Part shown: one piece after another, positions 26,350 to 35,834 of the stretch
Position numbering within the stretch: position 1 is the stretch's first letter
Layout: the number at the start of each line of letters is the position of its first letter
Origin: Pseudomonas sp. S31
GTDB lineage: Bacteria; Pseudomonadota; Gammaproteobacteria; Pseudomonadales; Pseudomonadaceae
Direction of reading: 5' to 3'
DNA: 64,000 nt
Assembly: GCF_016648105.1 (NCBI RefSeq)
Contig: NZ_JACVVE010000014.1
Coordinates: 1-64,000, forward strand
Program-made: the position numbers and the translations under genes
The notes under the pieces: generated by a model
Database searches by the model: none
What the model saw: the letters and a program-made list of their open reading frames with translations, nothing else
What the model was told of the DNA's origin: nothing

Positions 26350-27516
26350 ATGAATCCTGATACTCCACTGCAGCTGCTCGGCGGCATCTCGGCCCGCGAA
26401 TTCATGCGCGACTACTGGCAGAAGAAGCCCCTGCTGGTGCGCCAGGCCTTCCCGGACTTCATCAGCCCGATCGACCCCGACGAACTGGCCGGCCTGGCCC
26501 TGGAAGAGGAAGTCGAGTCGCGCCTGGTACTCGAGCATGGCGAGCACCCGTGGGAGCTGCGCCGCGGCCCGTTCACCGAAGACACCTTCGCCGAGCTGCC
26601 GGAGCAGGACTGGACCCTGCTGGTGCAGGCCGTCGACCAGTTCGTGCCGGAAGTCGCCGAGTTGCTGGAGCACTTCCGCTTCCTTCCGAGCTGGCGCATC
26701 GACGACGTGATGATCAGCTTCGCCGCCCCAGGTGGCAGCGTCGGTCCGCACTTCGACAACTACGACGTGTTCCTGCTGCAAGGCCACGGCAAGCGCAACT
26801 GGAAGATCGGCCAGATGTGCAACAGCGACAGCCCGCTGCTGGAGCATGCCGACCTGCGCATCCTCGCCGAATTCGAACAGAGCGGCGAGTGGACCCTGGA
26901 GCCGGGCGACATGCTCTACCTGCCACCGCGCCTGGCCCACTACGGCGTGGCCGAGGACGACTGCCTGACCTACTCGGTCGGCTTCCGCGCCCCGAGCGCC
27001 GCTGAAGTGCTGACCCACTTCACCGACTTCCTCGGCCAGTTCCTGCCTGACGAAGAGCGCTACAGCGACGCCGACGCCCAGCCGGTCAGCGACCCGCACC
27101 AGATCCAGCACGACGCCCTGGACCGCCTCAAGGCGTTGCTGGCCGAGCACATGGGTGACGAACGCCTGCTGCTGACCTGGTTCGGCCAGTTCATGACCGA
27201 ACCGCGCTACCCCGAGCAGGTCACCGGTGAGGAGCTGAGCGAGGAAGAGCTGATCGACAGCCTGGAACAGGGCGCCATCCTGATCCGCAACCCGAGCGCG
27301 CGCATGGCCTGGTCGGAAGTCGACGACAACCTGCTGCTGTTCGCCAGCGGCCAGAGCCGTTTGCTGCCGGGCCATCTGCGCGATCTGCTGAAACTGATTT
27401 GCGCGGCCGACGCACTGCACATCGAAAACCTTGTAGAGTGGCTGGAAGACGAAGACGGCCTGACGCTGGTTTGCCAGCTGGTCAAACAAGGAAGCTTGGG
27501 ATTTGCCAATGAATAA
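26350..27516 (+). CDS. roxA: JmjC ribosomal protein uL16 arginine hydroxylase (RoxA/YcfD type)
   Basis: A 388-residue cupin Fe(II)/2-oxoglutarate oxygenase. E. coli RoxA hydroxylates an arginine of ribosomal protein L16. The iron ligands are visible as His134 and Asp136 in GPHFDNYDVF and His197 in PPRLAHYGV. A C-terminal winged-helix-like part follows from about 250. Start MNPDTPLQL is preferred to a TTG two codons upstream. The end overlaps the next gene. Confidence 0.9.
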   Translation: MNPDTPLQLLGGISAREFMRDYWQKKPLLVRQAFPDFISPIDPDELAGLALEEEVESRLVLEHGEHPWELRRGPFTEDTFAELPEQDWTLLVQAVDQFVPEVAELLEHFRFLPSWRIDDVMISFAAPGGSVGPHFDNYDVFLLQGHGKRNWKIGQMCNSDSPLLEHADLRILAEFEQSGEWTLEPGDMLYLPPRLAHYGVAEDDCLTYSVGFRAPSAAEVLTHFTDFLGQFLPDEERYSDADAQPVSDPHQIQHDALDRLKALLAEHMGDERLLLTWFGQFMTEPRYPEQVTGEELSEEELIDSLEQGAILIRNPSARMAWSEVDDNLLLFASGQSRLLPGHLRDLLKLICAADALHIENLVEWLEDEDGLTLVCQLVKQGSLGFANE

Positions 27517-27937
27517 GATCAGCGTTCGCCTCGCCGACTGGCACAAGGACCACGCCGATATCCACCGTATCCGCAGTGCGGTATTCGTCGCCGAGCAGCA
27601 TGTGCCACCGGAGCTGGAGTTCGATGCCGAGGACCCGACCGCCCTGCACTTCCTGGCTCTGGAAGGCGACTACCCGATCGGCACCGCCCGCCTGCTGCCC
27701 GACGGCACCATTGGCCGGGTCTCCGTGCTGCGCGACTGGCGTGGCCTGAAGGTCGGCGATGCGCTGATGAACGCGGTGATCCGCGAGGCGCAGGACCGCG
27801 ACCTCAGCCAGCAGATGCTCAGCGCCCAGGTGCATGCCACGCCGTTCTACGAGCGGCTGGGCTTTCGCGTGGTGAGCGAGGAGTTCCTCGAGGCCGGCAT
27901 CCCGCATGTGGACATGGTGCGCGAGTCCCGCGTCTGA
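27509..27937 (+). CDS. GNAT family N-acetyltransferase
   Basis: A 142-residue single-domain GNAT acetyltransferase. The acetyl-CoA loop is in the segment GRVSVLRDWRGLKVGDALM and the C-terminal strand region in ATPFYERLGFRVVSEEFLEAGIPHVDM. Its start overlaps the roxA stop by eight bases, so it is translated with it. The substrate is unknown; the roxA-GNAT pair is the only clue. Confidence 0.82.
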   Translation: MNKISVRLADWHKDHADIHRIRSAVFVAEQHVPPELEFDAEDPTALHFLALEGDYPIGTARLLPDGTIGRVSVLRDWRGLKVGDALMNAVIREAQDRDLSQQMLSAQVHATPFYERLGFRVVSEEFLEAGIPHVDMVRESRV

Positions 27938-27952
27938 TCGGTAAGCTGTACT

Positions 27953-28016
27953 GGCCTCTTCGCGGGTAAACCGCTCCTACAGGCCTGTAGGAGCGGGTTT
28001 ACCCGCGAAGAGGCCG
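27953..28016. repeat. REP palindrome between the GNAT gene and topB
   Basis: Back-to-back arms, ggcctcttcgcgggt...cgctcctacagg then cctgtaggagcg...acccgcgaagaggcc, have no spacer. The left arm has lost one base relative to the right (gggtaaaccgc versus gcgggtttaccc). Confidence 0.82.
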
Positions 28017-28136
28017 GCACAGGTCCAGAAACATATCTCCAGCGAAAAACCTGTACATCCATCCAGATAAAGCTTGCCTGCGCGCCCCCGCTTGCGCATC
28101 CTTACGCCCATCACCCCCGATGAAGCGTTCCCGGCC

Positions 28137-30101
28137 ATGCGCCTGTTCCTCTGCGAAAAACCCTCTCAGGCAAAAGACATCGCCAAGGTCCTCGGCGCCA
28201 CCCGCAAGGCCGACGGCTGTTGGCAAGGCACCGATGTCTGCGTGACCTGGTGCATCGGCCACCTGCTCGAAACCGCCCCGCCCGACAGCTACGACGAACG
28301 CTACAAGCGCTGGAACCTCGCCGACCTGCCGATCATTCCGGAAAAATGGAAGATGCTGGTCAAGCCCAAGACCGCCAGCCAGTTCAAGGCAGTCAAGCGC
28401 CTGCTCGGCGAGGCGCGTGAGCTGGTGATCGCCACCGACGCCGATCGCGAAGGCGAGATGATCGCCCGCGAGCTGGTCGAACATTGTCGCTACCGTGGGC
28501 CGATCCAGCGCCTGTGGCTTTCGGCACTGGACGACGCCTCCATTCGCAAGGCCCTGGCGCGCCTGCTGCCTGGGCAGCAGACCTTCAGCCTCTACCACTC
28601 GGCGCTGGGACGCTCGCGCGCGGACTGGCTGATCGGCATGAACATGAGCCGCCTGTTCACCCTGCTCGGCCGTCAGTCCGGCTACCAGGGCGTGCTGCCA
28701 GTGGGCCGGGTGCAGACCCCGACCCTGCGCCTGGTGGTGGACCGCGACCGCAGCATCGCCGACTTCGTGCCGGTGCCGTTCTGGGCCATCGAGGTACAAC
28801 TCGAACACGCAGGCCAGGCCTTCAATGCCCAATGGCGCGCCCCGGAAGATGCCTGTGACGACCAGGGCCGCTGCCTGAACCAGGCGCTGGCTCAGCAGGC
28901 CGCCGCCGACATCGGTCGCGCCGGTAGTGCCCAGGTACTGGAGGTCGCCACCGAACGCGTGCGCGAAGCCGCTCCCCTGCCCTTCGACCTCGGCACCCTG
29001 CAGGAGCTGTGCTCGAAGAAATTCGGCCTGGGCGCCCAGGAAACCCTCGACATCGCCCAGGCGCTGTACGAAACCCACAAGCTGATCACCTACCCGCGCA
29101 GCGACTGCGGCTACCTACCCCTGAGCCAACACGGCGAAGCGCCAGCCATCCTCGCTGCGCTACAGCGGGCCGACACCAGCCTGGCCCCGCTGCAGCCCTA
29201 CCTCGAACCGCAGCGGCGCTCGCGGGCCTGGAACGACGCCAAGGTCAGCGCCCACCACGGCATCATCCCCACCGCCGCGGCGAGCGACCCGGCGCGCCTG
29301 CCATCCAAGCACAAGGCGGTGTACACCCTGATCCGCGCCCGCTACCTGGCGCAGTTCCTGCCCAACCACGAATACGACCGCACCCAGGCCGAGTTCGATT
29401 GCGCCGGCCACGCCCTGCGCGCCGTCGGCAAACAGATCGTCGAGCCCGGCTGGCGCCGTGCCTTGCCCGAGGCGCTGACCCCGGCCAAAGGTCGCGAAGC
29501 CGCCCCCGCGCAGGTTCTGCCGGCGCTGCGCAAGGGTGACGACTGCTCGGTGCGCGGGCTGCAGCTCAAGGACCTGTGGACGCAACCGCCCAAGCCGTTC
29601 ACCGAGGGCGACCTGATCAAGGCCATGAAGAACGTCGCCAAGCTCGTGGACGACCCGCGCCTGAAGCAGAAACTCAAGGAAACCACCGGCATCGGCACCG
29701 AAGCGACCCGCGCCAGCATCATCCAGGGCCTGCTCGATCGCGGCTACCTGGTGAAGAACGGCAAGGCCCTGGCCGCCACTCCCGCCGCGTTCAGCCTGAT
29801 CGACGCCGTACCACGAGCGATTGCCGACCCCGGTACCACCGCCATCTGGGAGCAGGCGCTGGACATGGTGCAGAGCGGTGAGATGAGCCTGGAGGAGTTC
29901 GTCACCCGCCAATCGGCGTGGATGGGCAAGCTGGTCGAGCGTTGCAGCGGCCTGCGCCTGAGCATCAGCGGGCCGGCGGTGGGCAAGGCGCCGGCCTGGA
30001 AGAAGAAGCGCCGGAGCGGCGGCAAGGGCAAGTCAGCCGGCGACGGCGCTAAGGCTGCGACAAGGAAGCCACGTCAGCCGCGGCGCAAGGCCGGCAGCTG
30101 A
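28137..30101 (+). CDS. topB: DNA topoisomerase III
   Basis: A 654-residue type IA topoisomerase that decatenates single-stranded and hemicatenated DNA, often with a RecQ helicase. The Toprim domain starts at MRLFLCEKPSQAKD, with Glu7 and the DADREGE metal site near 101-107. The nucleophile is Tyr319 in LITYPRSDCGYLP. The C-terminus lacks zinc fingers and ends in a Lys/Arg-rich tail from about 620. The ATG chosen lies at the Toprim start; in-frame codons further up are non-homologous. This is the last recognisable core gene before the accessory region. Confidence 0.95.
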   Translation: MRLFLCEKPSQAKDIAKVLGATRKADGCWQGTDVCVTWCIGHLLETAPPDSYDERYKRWNLADLPIIPEKWKMLVKPKTASQFKAVKRLLGEARELVIATDADREGEMIARELVEHCRYRGPIQRLWLSALDDASIRKALARLLPGQQTFSLYHSALGRSRADWLIGMNMSRLFTLLGRQSGYQGVLPVGRVQTPTLRLVVDRDRSIADFVPVPFWAIEVQLEHAGQAFNAQWRAPEDACDDQGRCLNQALAQQAAADIGRAGSAQVLEVATERVREAAPLPFDLGTLQELCSKKFGLGAQETLDIAQALYETHKLITYPRSDCGYLPLSQHGEAPAILAALQRADTSLAPLQPYLEPQRRSRAWNDAKVSAHHGIIPTAAASDPARLPSKHKAVYTLIRARYLAQFLPNHEYDRTQAEFDCAGHALRAVGKQIVEPGWRRALPEALTPAKGREAAPAQVLPALRKGDDCSVRGLQLKDLWTQPPKPFTEGDLIKAMKNVAKLVDDPRLKQKLKETTGIGTEATRASIIQGLLDRGYLVKNGKALAATPAAFSLIDAVPRAIADPGTTAIWEQALDMVQSGEMSLEEFVTRQSAWMGKLVERCSGLRLSISGPAVGKAPAWKKKRRSGGKGKSAGDGAKAATRKPRQPRRKAGS

Positions 30102-30144
30102 CGACGCGCCCGGGGCGAGCAAGCTTTGAACGCTGAGCCTAGCC

Positions 30145-31377
30145 TCAGAAGATCGAGATCGGATATTCGGTGGTCACCACCACCTCATTGATATCCCCGC
30201 CCCGGTCCGAGCTGCGGTACAAGGCGCTACGCACGCGAAAGCTCAAGTCCTTGGCCGCCCCCGACTGCACTACATAGCGCACCTCGAGATCGCGTTCCCA
30301 GGCCTTGCCATCTCGCCCGGTGTCGGTGGTGAAGTCGCTGCCTCGGATGTAGCGAGCCATGAACGCCAGTCCAGGGATGCCGTAGGGAGCGGCATCGAGG
30401 TTGTAACGCAGCTGCCAGGATTTTTCGCCCTCGTAGATGAAGTCGGAATACTGGCTCGAGTTGGCCACGTAGATCGCGCTGTTGCCCTCCACGCCGTACT
30501 TGAAGTCGCCACGACCGTGCACCTGCTGGCGTGCCAGCATGAAGGTGTGCGCGCCGGTCTTGTACGACACCGCCAAGCTCCAGATGCGGTTGTCCAGGTC
30601 CCCGCCCAGCGCCTCGCCCTGGCTGCGGGTGCGGTACAGGTTGGCGTCGAACTTCACAGCCTGCAGGCTGCTCAGCGGCACGGTCCAGACCAGGCCGCCG
30701 TACTGCTTGCGCCAATAATCCTCGACGTCCGAGTAGTACAGGCTGCCCTGTACGTTGGGGTTGAAATCGTACACCGCACCGGCCAGGTCGATGCCCGGCA
30801 GGTTGCCACTGTCATGGGCGCTGTCGTTGCGCAGCTTGAGGGCGGTGAAGTGCCCCGCCTGCAATTTCAGGCCAGGCAACTCGTTGCTGGTGACCAGCAG
30901 GCCCTGCACGGTTTCGGGCAGCAAGCGGCTGTCGGACATACCCAGCACCGGGGTGTTGACGATCTGGGTCCCGTACTTGAGGGTGGTACTCGACACCCGC
31001 AGCTTCACCGCCCCGCCCAGCGATCCGTACGAGGGTTTGGCGCCGCTGCTGTCTTGTTCCAGCAAGCGGGTCCCGCCACCGGTGCGGCCATCGCCGGTAT
31101 CCAGGCGCAGGCCGACCAGGCCCAGGGCATCGAAGCCCACCCCCACGGTGCCGGTGGTAAACCCTGACTGGAACGTGCCGATGAAACCCTGCGCCCATTC
31201 CTCGCCGTAGCTTTGCTCGGCCCCCCTGGCACGCTGATCACGATTGAAATACACATTACGCGCCTTGACCACCAGCGACGAGCCTTCGGCGAATCCTTTG
31301 GACTCCGACTGCTCCGAGCCCATGGCCAACCCCGAATATCCCAGTACCGCAACCACACCCACTACTGCCGTCTTCAT
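30145..31377 (-). CDS. OprD-family outer-membrane porin (module A)
   Basis: A 410-residue OprD-like 18-strand substrate-specific porin. It has a signal peptide (MKTAVVGVVAVLGYSGLAMG) followed by the family opening KARNVYFNRDQR, and ends in ...VVTTEYPISIF with a terminal Phe as needed for Bam insertion. Start chosen because GAGGGG lies seven bases upstream. It is the distal gene of the minus-strand unit beginning with the module A binding protein and probably admits that system's substrate. OprD porins usually pass amino acids or carboxylates. Confidence 0.88.
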   Translation of the reverse strand: MKTAVVGVVAVLGYSGLAMGSEQSESKGFAEGSSLVVKARNVYFNRDQRARGAEQSYGEEWAQGFIGTFQSGFTTGTVGVGFDALGLVGLRLDTGDGRTGGGTRLLEQDSSGAKPSYGSLGGAVKLRVSSTTLKYGTQIVNTPVLGMSDSRLLPETVQGLLVTSNELPGLKLQAGHFTALKLRNDSAHDSGNLPGIDLAGAVYDFNPNVQGSLYYSDVEDYWRKQYGGLVWTVPLSSLQAVKFDANLYRTRSQGEALGGDLDNRIWSLAVSYKTGAHTFMLARQQVHGRGDFKYGVEGNSAIYVANSSQYSDFIYEGEKSWQLRYNLDAAPYGIPGLAFMARYIRGSDFTTDTGRDGKAWERDLEVRYVVQSGAAKDLSFRVRSALYRSSDRGGDINEVVVTTEYPISIF

Positions 31378-31538
31378 GTCGCTGCCCCTCATTATTATTG
31401 TGCGTTCACGCGCAGCCCCCGGCCGGGGCTGGGAGCGTGCGATAGAGTTGAGGTAAGGCGCTGCGCGCTATCGAAGAAAATCGGCGCAACGCCCCGATAC
31501 AACGGTGGGGGGCAACGTCAAGGCTGCCCGGATGGCGA

Positions 31539-32345
31539 TCAGCCCGTCACGGCCTTCGACATGGCGCTCGCCTTGGCCGATGCCGCTTGCAGCCCAGTCC
31601 CGACCGCGCGGGCGAAGCCTTGGTCAAGCATGCTGCTGAGCGCGGCAGCGGTGGTGCCCTTGTAGTCGATCATTTCCTGCACCACGCTTGCTGGGTTGCT
31701 GCCCGAAGCCGCCAGCAACTGGCTGGCTGCCACCACTACCCCGAGTGCGGCACGGCGTGCGAACTCAGCCGGCAGGCCCTCTGCCACGGCGTGCATTTCC
31801 AGAGCCTGGGCCAGCAGGGCCGGGAACGCCGCGCCCGAGCCGGTCATACCCACGCAATAGTCGATGAAGCGTTCCTCCGGCACTTGCGCGGCTTCGCCAC
31901 AGGCGTCGAACAACGCTTGAACGACACCCTTGCTCTGCGCCGATACCGGTTCGGTAGCGTACCAGGGGGTGAACGACTGCCCGAGGCTGGCCGCCGCGTT
32001 GGGGATGGCCCGCACCACCTCGCTGGCCCCGGTGCGCTCGGCGATATAGGCCGCCGGCACGCCGGCCATGACCGAAATCACCAGTTTGCCTTTGGCGTCG
32101 ATCACCACATCACCGAACTGGTCGGGGCGAACCGACAGCACGATCACATCGCTGCGTTCGACCAGTTGCTGGTTGTCACGCAGCACCTGGACATCGGCCA
32201 GGGTCTCGTCCAGCGCCTTGTGCGTGCGGCCAGACAACAAGAGGCGCGCCGTTGGTACGACCCCGGTATTGATCGCCGACACGGCGATGGCGCTGCCCAG
32301 CCAGCCGTTGCCGCCGATGATGCCGATGCGTTGTTCAATCTGCAT
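31539..32345 (-). CDS. Pyrroline-5-carboxylate reductase-like NAD(P) oxidoreductase
   Basis: A 268-residue ProC-superfamily protein with a Rossmann N-terminus (IGIIGGNGWLGSA) and the C-terminal helical dimerisation domain (GMTGSGAAFPALLAQALE). Both motifs depart from housekeeping ProC (GxGNMG; SGSGPAY), so it is more likely an imine or ketimine reductase, or a catabolic P5CR relative, than the proline biosynthetic enzyme. It overlaps the preceding ATPase gene by 11 bases, tying it to the ABC importer. The substrate is unknown; a cyclic imine derived from the imported compound is one guess. Confidence 0.72.
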   Translation of the reverse strand: MQIEQRIGIIGGNGWLGSAIAVSAINTGVVPTARLLLSGRTHKALDETLADVQVLRDNQQLVERSDVIVLSVRPDQFGDVVIDAKGKLVISVMAGVPAAYIAERTGASEVVRAIPNAAASLGQSFTPWYATEPVSAQSKGVVQALFDACGEAAQVPEERFIDYCVGMTGSGAAFPALLAQALEMHAVAEGLPAEFARRAALGVVVAASQLLAASGSNPASVVQEMIDYKGTTAAALSSMLDQGFARAVGTGLQAASAKASAMSKAVTG

Positions 32346-33147
32346 GTTGCGTACCCTCTACATTTGAGATGTCCGAATGGCCGGTCAGGCCCTTGAGAAA
32401 CTGCCGGCAGCGTTCGCTGCTCGGGTTGCCGAGCACATGGGCCGAAGGCCCCTGCTCGACGATCTGCCCCGCTTCCATGAAGACCGTGCGGTGCGATACC
32501 CGCCGGGCGAATTCCATCTCGTGGGTGGCGATCAGCGTGGTCATGCCCGAGGCGCTGACATCGCGGATCACGTTGAGCACTTCCTGTACGGTTTCCGGGT
32601 CCAGCGCCGAGGTGGGTTCGTCGAACAGCATCACCTTCGGCTCCATGGCCAGTGCCCGGGCGATCGCCACCCGCTGCTGCTGCCCGCCGGAGAGCTGGCG
32701 GGGGAAGTGCCCGGCCTTGTCGGCCAGGCCCACCCGCGCCAACAGGTCCATGCCCTGGCGCGCCGCCTGCTGGGCGCTCTGCCCCCGGACCAGGCGCGGC
32801 CCGGCGGTAACGTTGTCCAGCGCGCTCATGTGCGGGAACAGGTTGAAACTCTGGAACACCATGCCGACGTCCTCGCGCTGGCGAGCCAGCACCTGCTCGC
32901 CCAGGCGCACCGGGCCATTGGCCGCAACGCGGTAGCCGATCGGCTGGCCCTGCACCTTGATCGAGCCGGCGCTGATGGTCTCCAGCACATTGATGCAGCG
33001 CAGCAAGGTGCTCTTGCCCGAACCACTGGGGCCGATCAGGGCGATCGCCTCGCCCTTGGCCACGCTCAACGACACGCCCCGCAAGGCGGTGAAGTCGCCG
33101 AAGTGCTTGACCAGCCCTTCCACTTCCAACAACGCAGGCTTATGCAT
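32335..33147 (-). CDS. Polar amino acid ABC transporter, ATP-binding protein
   Basis: A 270-residue HisP/GlnQ-type ATPase. It has Walker [10 protein letters not shown], signature [16 protein letters not shown], Walker B VMLFDEPTSALDPE and the H-loop TLIATHEMEFA. It powers import with the adjacent permease and binding protein. Its start overlaps the permease stop by eight bases and its end overlaps the P5CR-like gene. Confidence 0.92.
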   Translation of the reverse strand: MHKPALLEVEGLVKHFGDFTALRGVSLSVAKGEAIALIGPSGSGKSTLLRCINVLETISAGSIKVQGQPIGYRVAANGPVRLGEQVLARQREDVGMVFQSFNLFPHMSALDNVTAGPRLVRGQSAQQAARQGMDLLARVGLADKAGHFPRQLSGGQQQRVAIARALAMEPKVMLFDEPTSALDPETVQEVLNVIRDVSASGMTTLIATHEMEFARRVSHRTVFMEAGQIVEQGPSAHVLGNPSSERCRQFLKGLTGHSDISNVEGTQHAD

Positions 33148-33865
33148 GACGCGCTACCCCCTTGATGGCGGTGGCCTTGGGCGCGCCCTGCGCGGCCTCG
33201 GCGAACCAGCGTGAATTGCGCCGCTCCAGGCCGTTCTGCAGCCAGGTCCAGATGATCATCAGCGCCAGGTAGTACAACGTGGCCACCGCCAGCCCTTCGA
33301 GCACGCGGAAGTTGGTCTGGGTCAGGCTGTCGGTGGCGCGGAACAGCTCGGTCATGGAAATGATCGAGACCAGCGAGGTGTTTTTCAGCTGCCTGACGAA
33401 CTCGTTGCCCAGCGGTGGAATCGCGATGCGAAACGCCTGGGGAAAGATGATTGCCCGCATGATCGCCGCCGGGCGCATGCCGATCGCCCGCGCCGCCTCC
33501 CACTGCGCCCCAGGCACCGCCGACAGCGACGAGCGCACGATCTCGGCCACGTAGGGGCTTTCCGAAAGCATCAAGCCGATCACCGCCGCCTCCAGCACCG
33601 AGAGGCTGATGCCCATCTGCGGCAAGGCGCTGTACAGGAACACCAGCTGCACCAGCAGCGGCGTAGCCCGGAAGAACGCCACGTAGCCCTGGTAGAAACC
33701 CCGCGCCAACAGGTGGTCGATACGCCCCACCAGCGCCACCAAGGTGCCCAGCACGATGGCCAGGAACAGTGTCGAAAAGGTCAACCACACCGTAGTCCAC
33801 AGCCCTTGCAGAATCGCCGGATGCACCAGGTTGTGGAAGAACACCTGCCAGTCCCAGACTGTCAT
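33140..33865 (-). CDS. Polar amino acid ABC transporter, permease
   Basis: A 241-residue HisMQ-family inner-membrane permease with about five hydrophobic segments and the EAA-type loop (ARAIGMRPAAIMRAIIFPQAF). Only one permease gene is present, so it probably works as a homodimer. An AGGAGG site lies close upstream of the ATG. It follows the DapA-like gene by nine bases. Confidence 0.92.
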   Translation of the reverse strand: MTVWDWQVFFHNLVHPAILQGLWTTVWLTFSTLFLAIVLGTLVALVGRIDHLLARGFYQGYVAFFRATPLLVQLVFLYSALPQMGISLSVLEAAVIGLMLSESPYVAEIVRSSLSAVPGAQWEAARAIGMRPAAIMRAIIFPQAFRIAIPPLGNEFVRQLKNTSLVSIISMTELFRATDSLTQTNFRVLEGLAVATLYYLALMIIWTWLQNGLERRNSRWFAEAAQGAPKATAIKGVARHA

Positions 33866-33874
33866 GCCGGCCTC

Positions 33875-34780
33875 CTATGCCCCAAGGGCGAGCGGTTGTA
33901 CGCCGAGTTGTTCGAGCAACTGCGCAAAGCGCGCCTTCAACGCCGGCTCCGACGCCCTGACCGGTTCGCGCGGTTCCCCCACATCCAGCCCGCGCGCGGC
34001 GGAGCCCGCCTTGGCCAGGGGTACGTAGCCGTTCTGCAGCATGAAATCGAGGATCGGCCACAGCTTGTCCCAGATCGCCAGGGCCTGCGGATAGTCACGG
34101 TGCACCCGCACCGCTTCGTACAGGGCCACGCACAGCTCGGGCACGAAGGTCGAGGCGCCGATGATCGAACCCGGCGCGCCATGCATCAGTGCCGCCAGCA
34201 GGGCCGGGTCGGAGCCGGCCAGCACGGTCGGGGCATCGGGGTTGCTCAGCAGGCGCATGGTGCGGGCAAAGCTCTGCGGGCTGTCCTTGACGTGCGACAC
34301 CAGGCCTTCGGCCTTGAGCGTGACCATCTGCTGCTCGGAAATGTGCAGGCCGGTGATGCCGGGTGTGTCGTAGTAGATGATCGCGCCGCCGGCGATCTCC
34401 ACCACCTGGTTGAGGAAGCGCCGCACATCGTCGAAGGCCAGGCGATCGAAGTACGGGGTCAGCACCAGCATCTGGTCGACCCCAAGGCTGCGAGCGTGAC
34501 GGGCCAGCTCCAGGCTGTCGCGCAGGTTGCTGGAGCCGACATGGGCAATCACGTCGATCTGGCTGGAGGCGGTTTGCACGGCGATTTCGAACAAGCGTCG
34601 GCGCTCGGATAACGACAGCGCCGGGTGCTCGCCGGTGGAGCCACTGGCGACCACGCCATGGATGCCCGCATCGATCTGCGAGCGGATCAGCTCGGCGTAG
34701 CGGCCCTCGTCGACCGAGCTACCGCCCTGGTTGAAGGGGGTGACGATGGCACTGAGGATGCCAGAGAGTTGTTGTTTCAT
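33875..34780 (-). CDS. DapA/NanA-family class I aldolase or lyase (module A)
   Basis: A 301-residue (alpha/beta)8 protein of the dihydrodipicolinate synthase / N-acetylneuraminate lyase family. The Schiff-base lysine is Lys165 (VSHVKDSP) and the catalytic tyrosine Tyr137 (IIYYDTPG); their 28-residue spacing matches DapA. The pyruvate-binding loop is GSTGE at 47-51. It sits inside an ABC-importer operon, so it is catabolic and not the lysine enzyme. It likely cleaves or dehydrates a 2-oxo acid; the true substrate cannot be told. ATG chosen with a GGAAGG site upstream; the open frame continues far upstream but antisense-like. Confidence 0.85.
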   Translation of the reverse strand: MKQQLSGILSAIVTPFNQGGSSVDEGRYAELIRSQIDAGIHGVVASGSTGEHPALSLSERRRLFEIAVQTASSQIDVIAHVGSSNLRDSLELARHARSLGVDQMLVLTPYFDRLAFDDVRRFLNQVVEIAGGAIIYYDTPGITGLHISEQQMVTLKAEGLVSHVKDSPQSFARTMRLLSNPDAPTVLAGSDPALLAALMHGAPGSIIGASTFVPELCVALYEAVRVHRDYPQALAIWDKLWPILDFMLQNGYVPLAKAGSAARGLDVGEPREPVRASEPALKARFAQLLEQLGVQPLALGA

Positions 34781-34821
34781 TTGGGCGACCTTCCTTTCGG
34801 TTCGAGTGGTGATGCTGGTGC

Positions 34822-35619
34822 TCAGGGGGCCGCCTGCTGACCGGCGTCGATGCCGGCCGCCTCGATTCCCCACTGTTTGAGAATGGCGCGGTACTCGCCA
34901 CTGGCCTGCACCTCGGCCAGCGCCTGGCGCACCTGCTGGGCCCGGGCCGGGTCGCTGCGGGGCAGGCCGATACCCAAGGTCATCGGGCTGATCCCGGTGG
35001 CGATCTTCTTCAACCGTGGATTGCGCTGGAGGTAGTACGAGACCAGCGAGTCGGTGGCGATGAACGCATCGACGCTGCGGTTTTCCAGGGCGCGGATGGC
35101 GACCGGCTGGGTATCGAACGACTGGATGGCGATGGCCGGCTTGCCGGCTGCGCTGCACGCACCGCTGGCCTGCTCCAGCACTTTGAGCGAACCCGAGCCC
35201 TGCAACACGCTGACGCGTTGCCCGCACAGGTCGGCGAGCCCAGCGAGGGTGCTGTCGTGCTGGGCCAGCACCGCTTGGCTGGCAGTGAGGTACGGCACCA
35301 TGGAGATGACGGCTTGCCGCTCGGGGGTGATGTACATGGCGGCGCAGAGCATGTCGAAGCGCCCGGCCTGCAGGGCGGGCACCAGGCCCTTGTAGTCGAG
35401 GTTGGTGAACTGCGCCTCGGCGCCCATGTGTCGGGCGATGGCGCCGCACATCGCGACATCGATCCCGGTGGGCTGCTGCTGCGCGTCGTAGAAGCCCCAG
35501 GGCATCTGGGTCAGCGAGGTGCCGACCCGCAGCGGCTGCGCCGCATGCGCCAAGGGGAGGAAGATCATGAAACCACATGCTGCAGAAACGACGGTCGAGG
35601 CAAGGGCCTTGAGCTTCAT
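34822..35619 (-). CDS. Polar amino acid ABC transporter, substrate-binding protein (module A)
   Basis: A 265-residue SBP_bac_3-type periplasmic binding protein. The signal peptide MKLKALASTVVSAACGFMIFLPLAHA ends in an AHA cleavage site. The mature protein opens QPLRVGTSLTQMPWGFYD and has the family block GIDVAMCGAIARHMG. It is the first gene of the module A operon and is divergent from an Xre-cupin regulator. The ligand is unknown: its expected Arg/Asp amino-acid-binding residues cannot be assigned by eye. Confidence 0.88.
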   Translation of the reverse strand: MKLKALASTVVSAACGFMIFLPLAHAAQPLRVGTSLTQMPWGFYDAQQQPTGIDVAMCGAIARHMGAEAQFTNLDYKGLVPALQAGRFDMLCAAMYITPERQAVISMVPYLTASQAVLAQHDSTLAGLADLCGQRVSVLQGSGSLKVLEQASGACSAAGKPAIAIQSFDTQPVAIRALENRSVDAFIATDSLVSYYLQRNPRLKKIATGISPMTLGIGLPRSDPARAQQVRQALAEVQASGEYRAILKQWGIEAAGIDAGQQAAP

Positions 35620-35746
35620 CTGAGAGGTCTCCGGAGGGGCTGTTGTTGTGGGTTGGCCTGTGTTCCGTGCAACCAAGATGGATCTCGACAACGGCATTGT
35701 CAATGCTTATCGGAAATTAAATCCACTATACGAAATTATTCAGGTC

Positions 35747-35775
35747 TTTCGGAAAACCTTGCCGGAGAGTAGGAT
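35747..35775 (+). promoter_or_regulatory. Putative promoter of the module A Xre-cupin regulator
   Basis: TTTCGG and TAGGAT are separated by 17 bases. The same pair with the same spacing (TTTCAG-N17-TAGGAT) precedes the paralogous regulator at 44281, inside a longer conserved block beginning cgaaat. TTTCGGAAA is also a nine-base palindrome, so operator and promoter may overlap. Confidence 0.55.
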
Positions 35776-35834
35776 GTCGCCCAGAAGCGCCGCGCAACGG
35801 CGCCCGTACCGGTGCCACAGGCTGATGAGGATTT

